From: Antedon mediterranea
Taxonomy: Eukaryota; Echinodermata; Crinoidea; Comatulida; Antedonidae
Direction of reading: 5' to 3'
NCBI RefSeq assembly: GCF_964355755.1
Contig: NC_092671.1
Coordinates: 26,536,070 to 26,600,069, forward strand
Length of the DNA: 64,000 nt
Shown here: one piece after another, positions 1-13,700 of the stretch
Numbering within the stretch: the first letter of the stretch is position 1
Layout: each line of letters begins with the position of its first letter
The notes under the pieces: generated by a model
Database searches by the model: none
Seen by the model: the letters and a program-made list of their open reading frames with translations, nothing else
What the model was told of the DNA's origin: nothing
Position numbers and translations under genes: made by a program

Positions 1-302
1 CTAAAGGTTGCAGAAAATTGCTTATACTGTAAGGAAATGGTTTCTTATGATGCATGTTGGCAGGCAAATGTAAAGTTTACTATTTGAAACAACATCTGGA
101 CGATAACGAATGAAGATAACGAACGACTATAAGTAATTTATCTACTTATCATCATATAACAATTGATATGTATAGATTTTGACCAGGATACATCTTTACC
201 ATAAAACCTCGAGAAGAAGCCCACATACAAAAAAAAAAGAGGTTTATGGTAGCTTAGTACACCAGATGATATTATCTGAATAGTCAAATCATGGAATAAA
301 TG

Positions 303-644
303 GGATATTGCTAAACCTCCAAAAAAACATAGCAAACCCCACTAAACCAACATAAAAGTAATTGAATCATGTAGTGTACAACTCACTGGGTATATACAGG
401 TAAAACAAATATTCAATTTCTACTGTTAACTACTTATTTGTAGCTACATGTATGTTTTTTGGAGGTTTGTGGGGGTTTAGCAATCATTTTTGACCAAAAA
501 ATAAGTAGTCAACAGTAGAAATTTAATATTTGTTTTACATGGATATACCCAGTGGGTCGTACACTACATGATTCAATCACTTTTATGTTGGTTTGGTGGG
601 GTTTGCTATGTTTTTTTGGAGGTTTGCGGGGTTTAGCAATACCC
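303..644. repeat. Fold-back (TIR) element, copy 1
   Basis: Left end gatattgctaaacctcc and right end tttagcaatacc are inverted. Internal blocks (ccaacataaaagt, cccagtgggt, gtagtgtac) recur in inverse order. Same family as 9998-10685. Target duplication is unclear. Confidence 0.75.
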
Positions 645-1791
645 GAAGAATTGCTAAATAATTCCTAAATGGTCAAATTTTCATTATTAGCTACTGTATA
701 GAGTATAGCAGTGTAGTTTTAAAGGGCAACAAGAAGAGGTCTATTGATTTATAACTTCTAGCAAAAAAATTGAATCAAACTGGTTTATTTCCATTGGGGT
801 CCTACATTTGTATAAACAGGTCTCAGTCCTATTAAGTTGGAGTTCCACTACAAAAATGTCTTTTAGGGTAAACTTTTCAAGGATCACTTCATTTACTAAT
901 TATAGTGATTGAAGTTGAACTATTATTGTTGCATAAATAACAAAATGAGTTAGTGGGTGTTACTACAGAAAATTGTTCAATAAATCACAGTTTAGGTGAT
1001 TGTATTGTATGTTTCCAGACACTGTACATGTAAAATTTCACACTCTATAGATCATGCACAGCAGGAGTATAAAAGATCATTTCCTCTCAATTTTAATAGG
1101 TGGTCCTTGAAACCTATTGTTCCTTCAGTCAAAACATAACCCAAAATAAGCCTTAAATTTACCAGTGCACGTAATAAGATTCAAAAATAAGAACTATTGA
1201 GATTTTTTTTTACCACTCAACAAAACAAAAACACTTGAACAACAATGATTTTCATTCAGTAATACAATTTATTTTATGCAGTTGCTATGTACAAGAAAAT
1301 AACACTTTAACTTTACAATCATGTCACCTGATACTGCTGTGAAATATCGGCAGTTTCTTTAACTATTCTTCTACAGTCTTCAGTCTGTTCAGCTAATGAA
1401 TTTTAAGTAAGTAATTTCTTTTCAAATTAGTTGTAGTGGTTTATCGTTAATTTTAACAGTAGACGGTAGCTTTTAAGTAAACATTTCCACCCGTACATTA
1501 ATTAGATTTGTTAGATGTGTTGATTCTAAGCCTAATTCAAAAGTTTTTTTTGTGGACTCATGTTTTGCTTTCTTTGTTGTCATTGCTTGCCATGCAGTTC
1601 TAAGGCAAATGAAGTGAACATTTCTTAAGGTCATTTTGTACTATTCTATGAAGCGTACAGCCTCATTTGATCAGAGCAAATATAAAATAGTTTTAGTGAG
1701 ACTTTAAAATATGTAACCTAACAAAACTCAAATTATTCTTTGTACTATACAAAATGATTTGATTAGTCAGGGACAAGCCTGTAGCCAATAA
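645..1791. other. No gene seen
   Basis: AT-rich DNA with no open frame of note and no splice-bounded coding block. Confidence 0.6.
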
Positions 1792-1952
1792 CAGTGTTCT
1801 CCCCAGGATTCATATCAAGCGTCACGCTTGCCCCCCCCCCCCCCCCCACCATGGTTGGGGCTGTGGCGAAGCGATTTTTGGTAATTTACACCCTAGATGG
1901 CCGGAAATGGTACTCTCGCACATAACATTTATGTTGAATGACACCTCTGGTT

Positions 1953-2830
1953 TGGCCGGAAATAACACTTATAGCGCGCTAGCAAACAACAAAACGATCG
2001 TAGCCAAATTTTTCCGCCGGTAAACATACGCGAAGAAACATTTTTTGCTTTCATTACGAATGTCAGGGGGAAGCCCCAATGAAAAAAATAGGCCTAATCT
2101 ATTAGCCTACTCATCAGTAGGACAACTCTAGTTGGCCGGAAACGAAACTTTATAGCGCACTAGCAAACAGTAAAACCATCGTAGCATACTTTTTCCGCCA
2201 GTAAACATACGCGATAAAAAAATGTTTTTGCGTTCAATACGAACGTCAAGGGGAATTCCCCGATGAAATAAAACTAGGCCTACTCATGAGTAGAACAACT
2301 CTGTAGTTGGCCGGAAAGACACTTCATAGCGCGCTAGCAAACCGCACGATCGTAGCCTGCTTTTACCGCCGGTAAACATACGCGATAAGAAACATTTTTT
2401 GCGTTCATTACGAACGTCAAGGGGAATTCCCCGATGAAATAAAAAATGCCTACTCATCAGTAGGACAACTCTGTAGTTGGCCGGAAAGGACACTTCATAG
2501 CGCGCTAGCAAACAGCCCGATTGAGCCTACTTTTCCGCAGGTAAACATACTGTACGCGATATATGAAAAAAAAAATATGCCTCATCAGTAGGCAACTGTA
2601 GTTAGCCGGAAACGACACCTCATAGCGCGTTAGCAAACATTAAAACGATCGTAGCCTACTTTTTTTTTCCGCCGGCGGGTAAACATATGCGATAAAAAAA
2701 CATTTTTTGCGTTCAAATACAAACATCGGGGGCAAGTCCCGATGAAATAAAACTAGGCCTACTCATTAGTAAGACACCTCTAGTTGCCCGGAAATAAGAC
2801 TTCATAGCACACTAGGAAATAGGAAAACAT
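1953..2830. repeat. Tandem repeat inside the hAT-like element
   Basis: About five degenerate units of roughly 125-180 bp. Each starts near tggccggaaa, followed by tagcgcgctagcaaac and a cgatcgtagcc block. Units begin near 1954, 2134, 2309, 2478, 2604 and 2785. Confidence 0.8.
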
Positions 2831-2833
2831 TCG

Positions 2834-3398
2834 AAAGAGAGACATGGCAGTAACAAAACACGTGCTTACATCTCTCGGCGGCGGCCGGTGAAAGCACCAT
2901 GTGACATACAGTATCGCAGTACTGATATCACAATACCATGTGACATCCCTTGTCACTCGACTTTCTCACGAAGTAGGGCCTAAAACATTCTAGCACCGAT
3001 GTACAACTGTACCTTAAGTTAAGTGAAATAAGACTTTAGCGCACTAGCAAATAGGAAAACGATCGTAGCCTTCTTGAATGTATTTTACGATCAAAGCAGC
3101 TAGCATTGAATTGCGCCTAGAAATCATTTGATGACGTGCGTATGTTACCAACGAAAGAGTAAATCCCACCGATAGAGTCGATTAATTCAGTGTGATATTG
3201 AAAATAATAATATCATCGATATTTATTTTTAATACACATAACATTTTTACAAGAAAAACAATACAATCAATCATTTACTTTATTTACAATATACAAGTTA
3301 CTACACTTTAGACAACAGCCAAATACTAGAGATCGAAAGAGAGACATGGCAGTAACAAAACACGTGTTTACATCTCTCGGCGGCGGCCGGTGAAAGCG
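2834..3398. repeat. Pair of direct repeats, about 65 bp each
   Basis: The block gaaagagagacatggcagta through ctctcggcggcggccggtg occurs at about 2834-2892 and 3337-3395. Confidence 0.8.
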
Positions 3399-3675
3399 AG
3401 TCTCAGTTTAGTTAACACTTTGTTACGCAGTCTTTTGTTTTTCGTCTAGTGGTCATGTCACGTGTCTCGTATGCATTAGGCTCTTTATGCATGCCGCGCC
3501 TCAGCTCTAGAAAAAGTACCGTACCTGCCTGTTAATCTATTTTTAGATTGTTGTGGTTGATATTTTTAAGCGTCACGGATAAGGTTTTAAGCGTCACGGC
3601 CGACCGTAAAGCGTCACGGTAGAGAACCCAAGCGTCACGGTACCGTGACGCTTCAAAGGCCTGGGGAGAACACTG

Positions 3676-6600
3676 CAATATGTTTATACTGTAGGGGGAT
3701 TCTTCTTTTCTCCCAAGAGAATGGAAGCGTAGATAAACGGATGGGCTAAGGGTACAAAGCTACTGAAGTAGTACAAAGCTACTGAAGTAGAATAATAATG
3801 ACATCCTGCTTGTTTTATTTTGGCCACTGAATCCTTATTTCATTCAATATGTTAAACTGATTTGGAATACATTTTTAAATAATTAATTTAAATTTAATGT
3901 GCAATTTTAAAAACTTTTTTATCATAATATTTTAAATAATAATTTCGATGTTGAAAATGTTTTTAGTTAGAAATGTTTGATTGTAATTTTATTTTATGCT
4001 CAGCAAATTGTTTTACTTTGTATTGTAGATGACAGACATTTAAATAAAATTAAATAAATCTTGAAATATGGAATTTCATTTATTGGGAGTATATGCATTG
4101 TATTTTCTGCTTTAATTGATATTGACTCTAGCGATTCAGGAAAACACCTGTTTTATCGCTTTTATGTTAAAACAGAATCAATGTACTTATTGTCAGTTTA
4201 AATGAAGGAAATAATTAAGTTACTCTATTTGAATAAACCCTGTTGTACAGTAGTCCTTGCTAGGTTTTCATCTTAAATTTCACAACAGTTTTTTTTTTAT
4301 AGATGAGAGGTACTTGGCCAGGTTTTAGGTAGGGCTTCCTGTTGTAAGATTTTATAAGTAGGCGATGATCGCATGGCTTCCTGGTTTGTGGGTTTAAGTT
4401 AAAGTATTGTTAAATTATGTCTTTTTTATTTTAATAAACCACATTAGGCAGACTACTGTACAATTAGTCACCAGGATTGAGATAATGTTGTTTCAATTTG
4501 AATAACATAAGGTAATGCTTTTTTACTTTTGTTTTAATGTTCTTTTGTTAGTGGATCGATGTGCAATTTATTCAATATTGATAGCATTTTATTTGTGTAC
4601 AATTGCTGGTGTTTTACTATTATTAGTTTCACCTCAGTGATTGGACATCTTTTTGCTTTATAAAGGGTTTTCCTGTTTAGATATTTAGTTTTGTTATGTA
4701 CTAACATCACAAATATCTCATAGATAGTCCAGTTGAAACAGTTGAAGATCAATGACAATGATTCTTCCATTTTAAGTTGAATTTCAACATTTCTGTTGTT
4801 GCCATAGGCCCCAACATTTTTTTTTTTCAAGTTTGTTTAGTGATCAAATTAAATAAGGCCCCAAATCAAACTTGTTAAATCCTCTCAACCTCTTTCAGAT
4901 AATGTACGTCATTAATCAGCTATGATATTAATATTTGTCTGGTGTCTAGCTTTTGGGTTGTTATTTACCTTTTATTAATATGTCACAATAGGTTTTATCA
5001 GCAGTGATATGTTAATGTTCATTGTCTCATATTTTATCATTATTATAATAATAAAGAGAGGTAATTTACCTCTAGATTGTTAATACCAATTGTATTAAAC
5101 TGTACCACAATTGATTATTTAAACCAGCTGTTGCAACTACGACTTTTATACTTGGATCTCAATATTTTTAATTCATTTTCAAATATTAACTTAGCATGAT
5201 TGTGAGTTTCTAAGCTATTATTCATTTTAGGCTGCAGACAGATGATTGTAAGTAAAGAAACAATTGTAACAACAGTAATTAAAATGAGCATTCAGTCCAA
5301 TAGACAATGCTACACCTACACCTATATACATTTTATATTATTGTACTGTATACAACACACATTGTACATATTACGTTTTTACAAATGGTCAAATACTTTC
5401 ATTGTAAAAAGAAATTTAATTACCACAGTTTTTTTAATTTCTTTAATTTTGACTCGATTTTACACAAAATTTCAGAAATTTCAAGAAATGTTTTTAATCT
5501 TATTTGATTTGAAAGAATAAATGTTAATTAGAATTGAATTGAAAATATTTATAAGTGAAATGAATATAAAATCATAAGATGAAAGATAGAATAGCTGTTT
5601 AACATTGGGGGAGCCATGGTTTGAAATAGACTTGACTTACAATAAATGATATAACAATTGGGATTTGGCCACAGAGTACTGTAGGGCTGTTATAGTATGT
5701 GCACACGACCGGTTTTTGAACCTACATCAACATTAATTAGCCGTGCACAAAAAGTTTACAAGGCCATAATCACCAGTATGGTTAGTAAGGTATCAACCTG
5801 ACCATTTTTTCACTTAAAAAGCCTGCACATAGATGGTTTCCTTTTCTCCTTGCCATTTTATTTCTCATGGCTATGGCATAAACAAATATATAAAACTTGA
5901 GCGGACAATATACATGACATAATGTATATATGGTGTTATGTTACCTGAAAGCCCTGCCATTTCTTTCTGCCTGTTTTTATTTTACCTTTAATTATTTTAT
6001 TTTTACCGTATCCAAGATTCAGCTACTGATTTTTTCAGTAGTAATTTGCCTTTTGATTTTTATAATTTTACTATAAAAGCACTCAAGAAGAAGTTCTAAA
6101 TTCTAAATTTATCTAGCCAGCTACAGCTTAATGTTTCTATCAAATTTAATTTACAACATTTCAGGACATTTCACTTGTAGCTACTGTACAATTACCAATG
6201 TGACTCATATCTATATTTAGATGTTCAAAATTTGAGTCACTTTTTCTCTGGAAATAACAACTAAGTTAAATAATTTCAACCTGCTTAGACTGGCAAGAAA
6301 CATGTTGGGAATTACATTATATTTAACCATTACTTCTGTTTTTAGAAGTTATTATAAAAACAGCATGGTTTTTATTATTAAAATATTCTGCTTAGTTAAA
6401 CTTACAGTATGAAACTTCAACAGATATCAACATTTACACCCTCCTTCAGCCAATTCTCTGTCGTCTGAAGTGGAAGATTATGTTTCGAATCTGTCATACT
6501 GTACAGTATCGACGGTTCCAATAAAAAATGTTTCCATTTTTATGTACATATTATTAATTATTATTTTGTATTATTTATACGGTTAGTTATTATAATTTTA

Positions 6601-7369
6601 TAAATGTTGAATTAACTTTAAATTAATAGGATATAACTTCAGATTATTTAAGTGATTATTATACATTATACTATTTTTTCAAGTCAAGAGACATACATGT
6701 AATCAAAAAAATCATAGTTATGTTTAATATTAATACAGAATATAATGTATGAATACACAAAGCATGACATTTGTATTCTGTTTGATATGCTACAAATGCA
6801 CATTTATTTATTTCTGTCATGACAATGACCATACTAACAATGTCATCCCCATTTTCAACTTGAACATAAACCAAGTTTGTTGGATGGGCTTCAATCCAGC
6901 CTGATCCCACATAGATCATTTTTCTGTGCAATTTCTGCACATTTTGTAATGGGCATATATACCCAAGTGGGCCTACAGTATATGTACCAAGTCAACATAA
7001 CCCAGTATGGATAAATTACAGTACATTACAATATTTTACAATTATTTAGGTGTATCTTTTGCTATGTTGCTAATATAGTGACATCCTGCAGAATAGTAGC
7101 GGAGAGGACATAATATATCTCCTGTTTTTTAGGATATGGCTATTATCCACATTATTATCCACATACAAGTTGATATCAGCTTTGACTCTGTGTGGAAATT
7201 ACAGTATTTCCTCGGAAAGCTCCTAAACTAATCGATCTGTTCTGGCTGGGTGTCCTGGTCGTGATCACATGTTCGATGATTAAATCATTAGTAAGCAGCC
7301 CTTTCAGACATGTTGCTTCCCATTTAGAGTTCTGCAGTTGACACGTACAGTGCGTGAACCGTAGTTAAA
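3676..7369. other. Upstream of SVIL, no gene seen
   Basis: AT-rich. Short open frames at 4534-4830, 5242-5520 and 6671-6940 have no recognisable protein. The SVIL promoter and any non-coding first exon probably lie here or before it, but I see no TATA box or other core element I can defend. Confidence 0.5.
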
Positions 7370-7732
7370 ATGGGATCGCTGTTTAGTAAAAGGAAATCAA
7401 AGGCCCGAGCCCAAAAGGATTTTAAGAGAAGGGCAGCCACGTTGAATTACAGGCCTAAGAAGAGCGAAATTAAGCACAGACCCCGTGCTGGTACATATAT
7501 GGGAGGTAAAAGACAGCAGTTAAACTCATCCACATTATCTGTTTCTTCTGTAGAAGTTGTTGTGCCTGTAAAAGAACTTGTTGTAAATGAGCCACCTGTA
7601 CAAGAACCACCTGTAAAAGAGCCTTCACGTCATATACGCCAGCCTAGGTCTAGGGATCGCCATAGGAAACAGTGTGTTCCAATCACCCAGGAGGAATTAC
7701 GGAAAGCAAGGGAACTTGAATTTGGAATTGAA
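7370..7732 (+). CDS. SVIL: SVIL coding exon 1 (residues 1-121)
   Basis: It opens [15 protein letters not shown], a candidate N-myristoylation signal (Gly2, Ser6) followed by a run of Lys and Arg. Near the end is [13 protein letters not shown], the first copy of the repeated QPVT-EE motif. The donor is GAA|gtgagt and the exon ends in phase 0. The start differs from that of vertebrate supervillin, which lacks a Gly2. Confidence 0.85.
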
Positions 7733-10700
7733 GTGAGTATTATTTTTTTGTTCCATAACAAAATCAGAAATTCTATGCATAATTTTGAGTTTCTATGAGT
7801 GCTAAGATAAATAATTGAGATTCTAAGAATATTACGGAAAAAAAACTAGTACATGGTATAATTCCATAAACCCATTTAAAGGATTACAATTGAGTGTAAT
7901 ACAGTACAATATTGTACTGTTGTACACATAATCCAATGTTAAATATATACCATTACGTCAAATAAACAAATAAATGAACAGGATTCAATACTCCTTTTGT
8001 AAAAAAGAATAGCATACAGTACTATACACTAAGACATTTCCCTGTATAGATAGTGGTATTTTTCTATATAAATAAGGCCTACTAATAATGTGCAGTATTG
8101 CTTAATAAGCATATATTTTGTATAGATGATACTATTTTTTCTTCAACATACAAAAATAAAGCCTACTTTTAATTATATTATAAACAAGCATATTTCCCTT
8201 AATAATAATAATAGATATTAAAATAGTCCTGAACTAAGTAAATGAATTAATCCATTAAAAAAAATACATGCGAGTACTGTCATTTAATAAACATTAATTT
8301 AACACACAAATAAACAAATTAAAAAAATGTTAATTCAGTATAGGTAGGGATACCATAGCTGATATGAATGTCATTATATACAGTATAAATCCTCCTCCTA
8401 CTGTATTTCAACAGTTTAATTAAACATGCTTTTTAGAAACTAAGTCTACAGTAAATAAAGTAATCTGTCAATTTTAATTCAATTTGTATACTATCTCCTT
8501 GTACACTTTTCAACATATAATGTATTCCTATACATTTCTTATAAAACTGAATTACATTTTATTACAAAAGAAGAAATATTAGATTGATAAATCGAGGTGT
8601 ATTAATGATTCATTCATTTTCATGTTTTGCTATTTGACACATTTCCCTTCAAAGGTCAAAAAGTAATGATTAATTAATGCTTATTCAGGATACAAAAGTT
8701 ATTGTGTCTTTATACATAATTGCATATGCAAATATACAATGTTTTTTTTAAATTCAAACAAAAACTTTTCTTATATCTAGTCAGGAAATGAATAGCAATA
8801 ATGCAGTGAATGTTTATGATTTGAACGGGGAGAATTGAAAGATTCACTCACAACTGTTCCATTGAACTGTAAATTGTAATAAGTATGCTATTGTAAAACT
8901 GTTATGCACTCCGATTTTTTTTGTGGAACAGAGCAACAAAGAGTTGGTTTTTGATAGAAACATTACATTTGACTGGAACAAAATTACTATGTACTCTATG
9001 AATAACAGAATATATGTTTATTCTATCAAAATGATGACAATTGGAGATATATATTATTTTTGTTGGCAATTAGTCAGTTGTCTAAACCAGTCACTCTGAG
9101 ACCGGAATCAAATTAATTCTGTCCATTGAAAACAAAAAAGACTTTCCAGAAACCAGACAAATGTTGGGATATGCCCAAAGGTATCTAGTAAAACTATTGT
9201 AATTTAAAATATTGACAATTCCAATTCCACCCTATATTTTCCTCCACCCTGACATCTTTAGTCTGCATTTCTTCATAAATTTGAGAGGTCACAACTATTT
9301 CTAAACAATATTGTCTGTAATATGACAATTTGAGCAGATGAAAATCAATAATACACACACTGTAGTATATGATATTAATATTTAAAAATCAATTAAACAT
9401 TTATTGTTTTCAATAACACCTTGAAGTGTCTTTTGTTGTCAGCTTAACAATGGAATTGGTCCAATTTAAATAAAGGCTAATGGTGTATTAATACATTAAT
9501 AAACAATACAAACATTGATTGGCTAAAAATGTTAGCCATTGATAGAAACCAGATATTTCATTAGAATCTTTACAAAATACCAATGTTATTTAGGTCACAC
9601 AGTCAAAATAGAAAACATTAAACATAGAAACTCTTTAAGTTTCATTGCTTAATTATTTTATTGGTGTAGAATAGAAATGTTAAATATTTGAGTGTTTCAT
9701 TTTGTAATACAGTACATCCAAAATGATATAAGATCCCGCCAGGACTTGCACAATCAGTTAAGTAAATTAACTCAGTGTTAACTTACAAATTTAAGTTGTA
9801 TTAAAAGTGTTGTAAAATCAACAAACTGTCGAAAATTTTAAAAATTGCTAATGTTTTCTGGTTGTATTTTTCAAGCGAGAGCATCACAACATTTTGAACC
9901 TACTTTTTAGCAAAGCTACATGAGTCTTGAATCTTTTTTTTCAATAGAATAATGAATATCCAATAAAAATGCTTGCAACTGCAGTTGGGTTGAGTTGGGG
10001 TATTGCTAAACACCGCAAACCCCCGCAAACCTCCAAAAAAACATAGAAAACCCCACCGAACCAACATAAAAGTGATTGAATCATGTAGTGGTACAACCCA
10101 CTGGGTATATCAATGAAAAAAAAATTAAATTTCTACTGTTAACAACTTATTTTTGGGGTAAAACATCATTTTTTGGTCAAAAATGATTTCTAAACCCTGC
10201 AAACCTCCAAAAAACCATAGCAAACCCCACCGAACCAACATAAAAGTGATTGAATAATGTAGTGTACGACCCACTGGGTATATAAATTATTAAATTTCTA
10301 CTGTTAACTACTTTTTTGGGGATAAAACATCATTTTTTGGTTAAAAATTAGCAAAAATAAGTAGTTAACAGTAGAAATTTAATATTTTTTTTACATGGAT
10401 ATACCCAGTGGGTTGTACACTAAATGATTCAATCACTTTTATGTTGGTTCGGTGGGGTTTGCTATATTTTTTGGGAGGTTTGCGGGGTTTAGCAATCATT
10501 TTTTACCAAAAAATGATGTTTTACCCCAAAAATAATTAGTTAACAGTAACAATGTAATATTTTTTTTACATGGATATACCCAGTGCGTTGTACACTACAT
10601 GATTCAATCACTTTTATGTTGGTTCGATGGGGTTTGCTATGTTTTTTTGGAGGTTTGCGGGGCTTTGCGGTGTTTAGCAATACCCTTTGAGTTGCTCATT

Positions 10701-13700
10701 TTGCTAGTTACATTTCTTGTAAAAATTTTGATAAAAAATAAATTTATAGACCTGGGTAATATAATAAAGTTGTAGAAAACCTACAATATCAATGTGAGCA
10801 TGCTCTGTCATATTGAAAATAGATTCAACTTTGAATTCTCGATATTTTTGGAAATATATAGTTATTTAAAAAATATATTAGTTTAAATTTGAAAATAAAC
10901 AATATATTAGTCGTAAAAGAATTGCATAGTAGTTTTTATCATTTATTTTCCAATTGTTAAAACCCACGTTTATTTTGTATAGTAATAAAGTAACTTAATA
11001 GGATATTACTAATTGACGAGGAGAAGAGATTTCCTGAATGGAAATTATAACAGCAAAGACATTAGTAAATTTGGTGATCTTGAACTTTGTATTTGAAGTA
11101 ACACAAAATAAATTAAGACATCATTAGAAAGTCATAGCACATAGCTTTAGTATAGTCAAAGTACTCTAAGCATGTTTAGATAAATAATAACTAAAAATAA
11201 TCTTCATTTTGAGGCTGACACCAGCAAAAAAATTTGCTATATGTTAATAATATTAGTCCTGGATTTATAACGTTAAAACCTCTAAGCGTTGTACATGGGC
11301 CTATTATTACCCAAACATGTATGAAAACATACTTCCATAATGCATCTAGTAATCAGCACAAAGTTGTGTCATTTTAATTTACCAACGTCCAACAGACTAT
11401 GCCACACACCCTTAATTACTATATACCTGTGTTTCTAGGATAGCCAAGATTTAAATTTCCAAGTCAAAAGTTAATTATAAACACTGTCAACCATTAATTT
11501 AATTTGCAATACTGCTACCAATCTAAACTATTGGTTACATCTTGGACACAAATGATAAAGCCTTGCTTAATTGTGGCATCTATCGCCAGTTACTTGTGGA
11601 TCATGAGCAAAAGAGTCTGAAAAATCTTCAGCACCAAAGTGAGTGCTCTTTAAGGGTTTTTCAAACCAGGCCAGGCTTTGGCAAATATAATCAAAACACA
11701 ATGTTTTATTTTCATGAAGCGCATATCGATTGAGGCACAGCCGCATGTAGCGTCATGAAAACGAAATGCGTGGTTTTATTTGCAAGATCAGGTATGAAAG
11801 GTCCTTTAAGTGGGTTTTCCCTCAATATGAGTTAGCCGTAGTGTTAAAACATTTATTTTCGGTTGTTTGTCTCGCAGGAAAGTGTCCCCTTGATAGGAAT
11901 ATCCCAAAGAAAGGGTTCAACTGTTAGCCTATACCTTTCTAAAAAATGCAATACCTCATGAACAGTATAAATTACTTTTCTACTATAAACATTACAATAT
12001 TAAAAATTGTTTACAATTTTCAAACAAATCTAATAAGAGTATAATAAACTAATTAACGTGTAATGCAACATTAATCCTCTGTTTGTAACAGAAAGTCACG
12101 TCTTCCAACTTCCCACATCCTTTCAAGAGTGCATTAACATTATACATAGTTCAGGTCTGTGTATGTGGCGAAAATCATCAACTGTAAATGACAATCAATA
12201 CCGGTAGGCATGTTCTGTAAGTATATACCTATGTACAGAATGAAATAAGGAAGGACACATACTGGTACTAACAAAACTAATTATCAACTAAGAATAGTTT
12301 TATTTGAATAATAATAGAACAGCAACGCGAAAAACAAATGGGTGTATTTGAAAAGAAATAGGTTTTTTAAAACAACTCGTATGAAAAAGTCGGTACATTG
12401 AATCAACTTTTGTTTTAAAATTACAAATCACAAATTAAACCCTTGCCTCTTGTCCAAAAATGAGGTTTTTTGGCGCCCCTGCCTTAACCCATAGAGTAAG
12501 CTTAACCGCTTGACCAGTCGACTAATATTTTGGTCCATATCAAAGAATATGTCCATGTTAAAAGAAGATAAAATGCCTGCTATTTAATATATCGTACTGA
12601 AGATAAGTTTTTGTGACATGACCAATGTTTATCAATTTTCCTGAAAATCAATAGGCATGTTCTTTAAGTACAGTGGTGGCGCCAGCCTACGGGGGCTCTA
12701 GCCCCCTCGTCGGGGAGCCTAGCCCCCCCGTCGGGGAATATAACATACAGTAAAAAACGTTCGCGTTCACTTCATATAGCTTCAGCGCCTAGAAAACCAC
12801 GACGTTCCATTGACCGTGAGAGTACGTCAGAGGGCTTTTATGCACTTTTATGCATTCATTATTGCCAGAGATCTAACTACTAAACAATAGCTAGTACGCA
12901 CTTGTTTGGCGGTATCCCTTTGTACGAATCGTTCACCGTTGGGTCGAGACGCGTGATATCATGTTCCATCCAGGGACCAAAATGTGTAATGTAGTTATTT
13001 TCCAGGCGAAGTTTACCGACGGTTACCGAAGGGAACACGGGTACTTTTTGTCGGGGAATATAATATACAGTAAAAAACGTTCGCGTTCACTTGGTAGTTT
13101 CAGCGCCTAGAAAACCGCGACGTCTCATTGACCGTGATAGTACGTCAGAGTGCTATTATGCAATTTATATGCATTCATTATTGCCAGCGATCTAACTTAC
13201 TACTAAACATTAGCTAGGTACGCACTTGTCTGGCGGTATCCCTTTGTACGAATCGTTCAACGTTGGGTCGAGACGCGTGATATCAAGTTCCATCCAGGGA
13301 CCAAAATGTGTAATGTAGTTATTTTCCAGGCGAAGTTTACCGACGGTTCGGGTACTTTTTGTCGGGGAATATAATTCGTTCGCGTTCACTTCGTAGCTTC
13401 AGCGCCTAGAAAACCTCGACGTTTCATTGACCGTGAGAGTACGTCAGAGTGATATTATGCACTTTATATGCATTCATTATTGCCAGCGATCTAACTTAAT
13501 ACTAAACAATAGCTATAGGTACGCACTTGTCTGGCGGTATCCCTTTGTACGAATCGTTCAACGTTGGGTCGTGATATATCAAAATGTGTACTGTAGTTAT
13601 TTTCCAGGCGAAGTTTACCGACGGTTACGTCGTGTACTGTGTCGACGTACGCTACACTACAGCAAAAAAAAATATGTTCACCAATTTTTTAATTTACAAG

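Larger units (their letters stand above)
1792..3675. mobile_element. Non-autonomous hAT-like element, 1.9 kb
   Basis: Bounded by perfect 16-bp inverted repeats, CAGTGTTCTCCCCAGG at 1792-1807 and its complement at 3660-3675. AAGCGTCACG motifs cluster just inside both ends (about 1823 and 3568-3652), like subterminal transposase sites. No transposase frame. A clean 8-bp target duplication is not seen, so the hAT call rests on the ends. Confidence 0.75.

Noticed and set aside
1831-1847. Poly-C run as a regulatory G-quadruplex
   Set aside because: Single homopolymer inside a transposon end; more likely slippage or assembly noise.
5242-5520. 92-codon plus-strand frame as an upstream gene
   Set aside because: Low-complexity AT-rich translation, no domain, no splice evidence.
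11542-11733. 63-codon frame as an extra SVIL exon
   Set aside because: Exons 1 and 2 join in phase 0 without it, and no supervillin similarity is seen.
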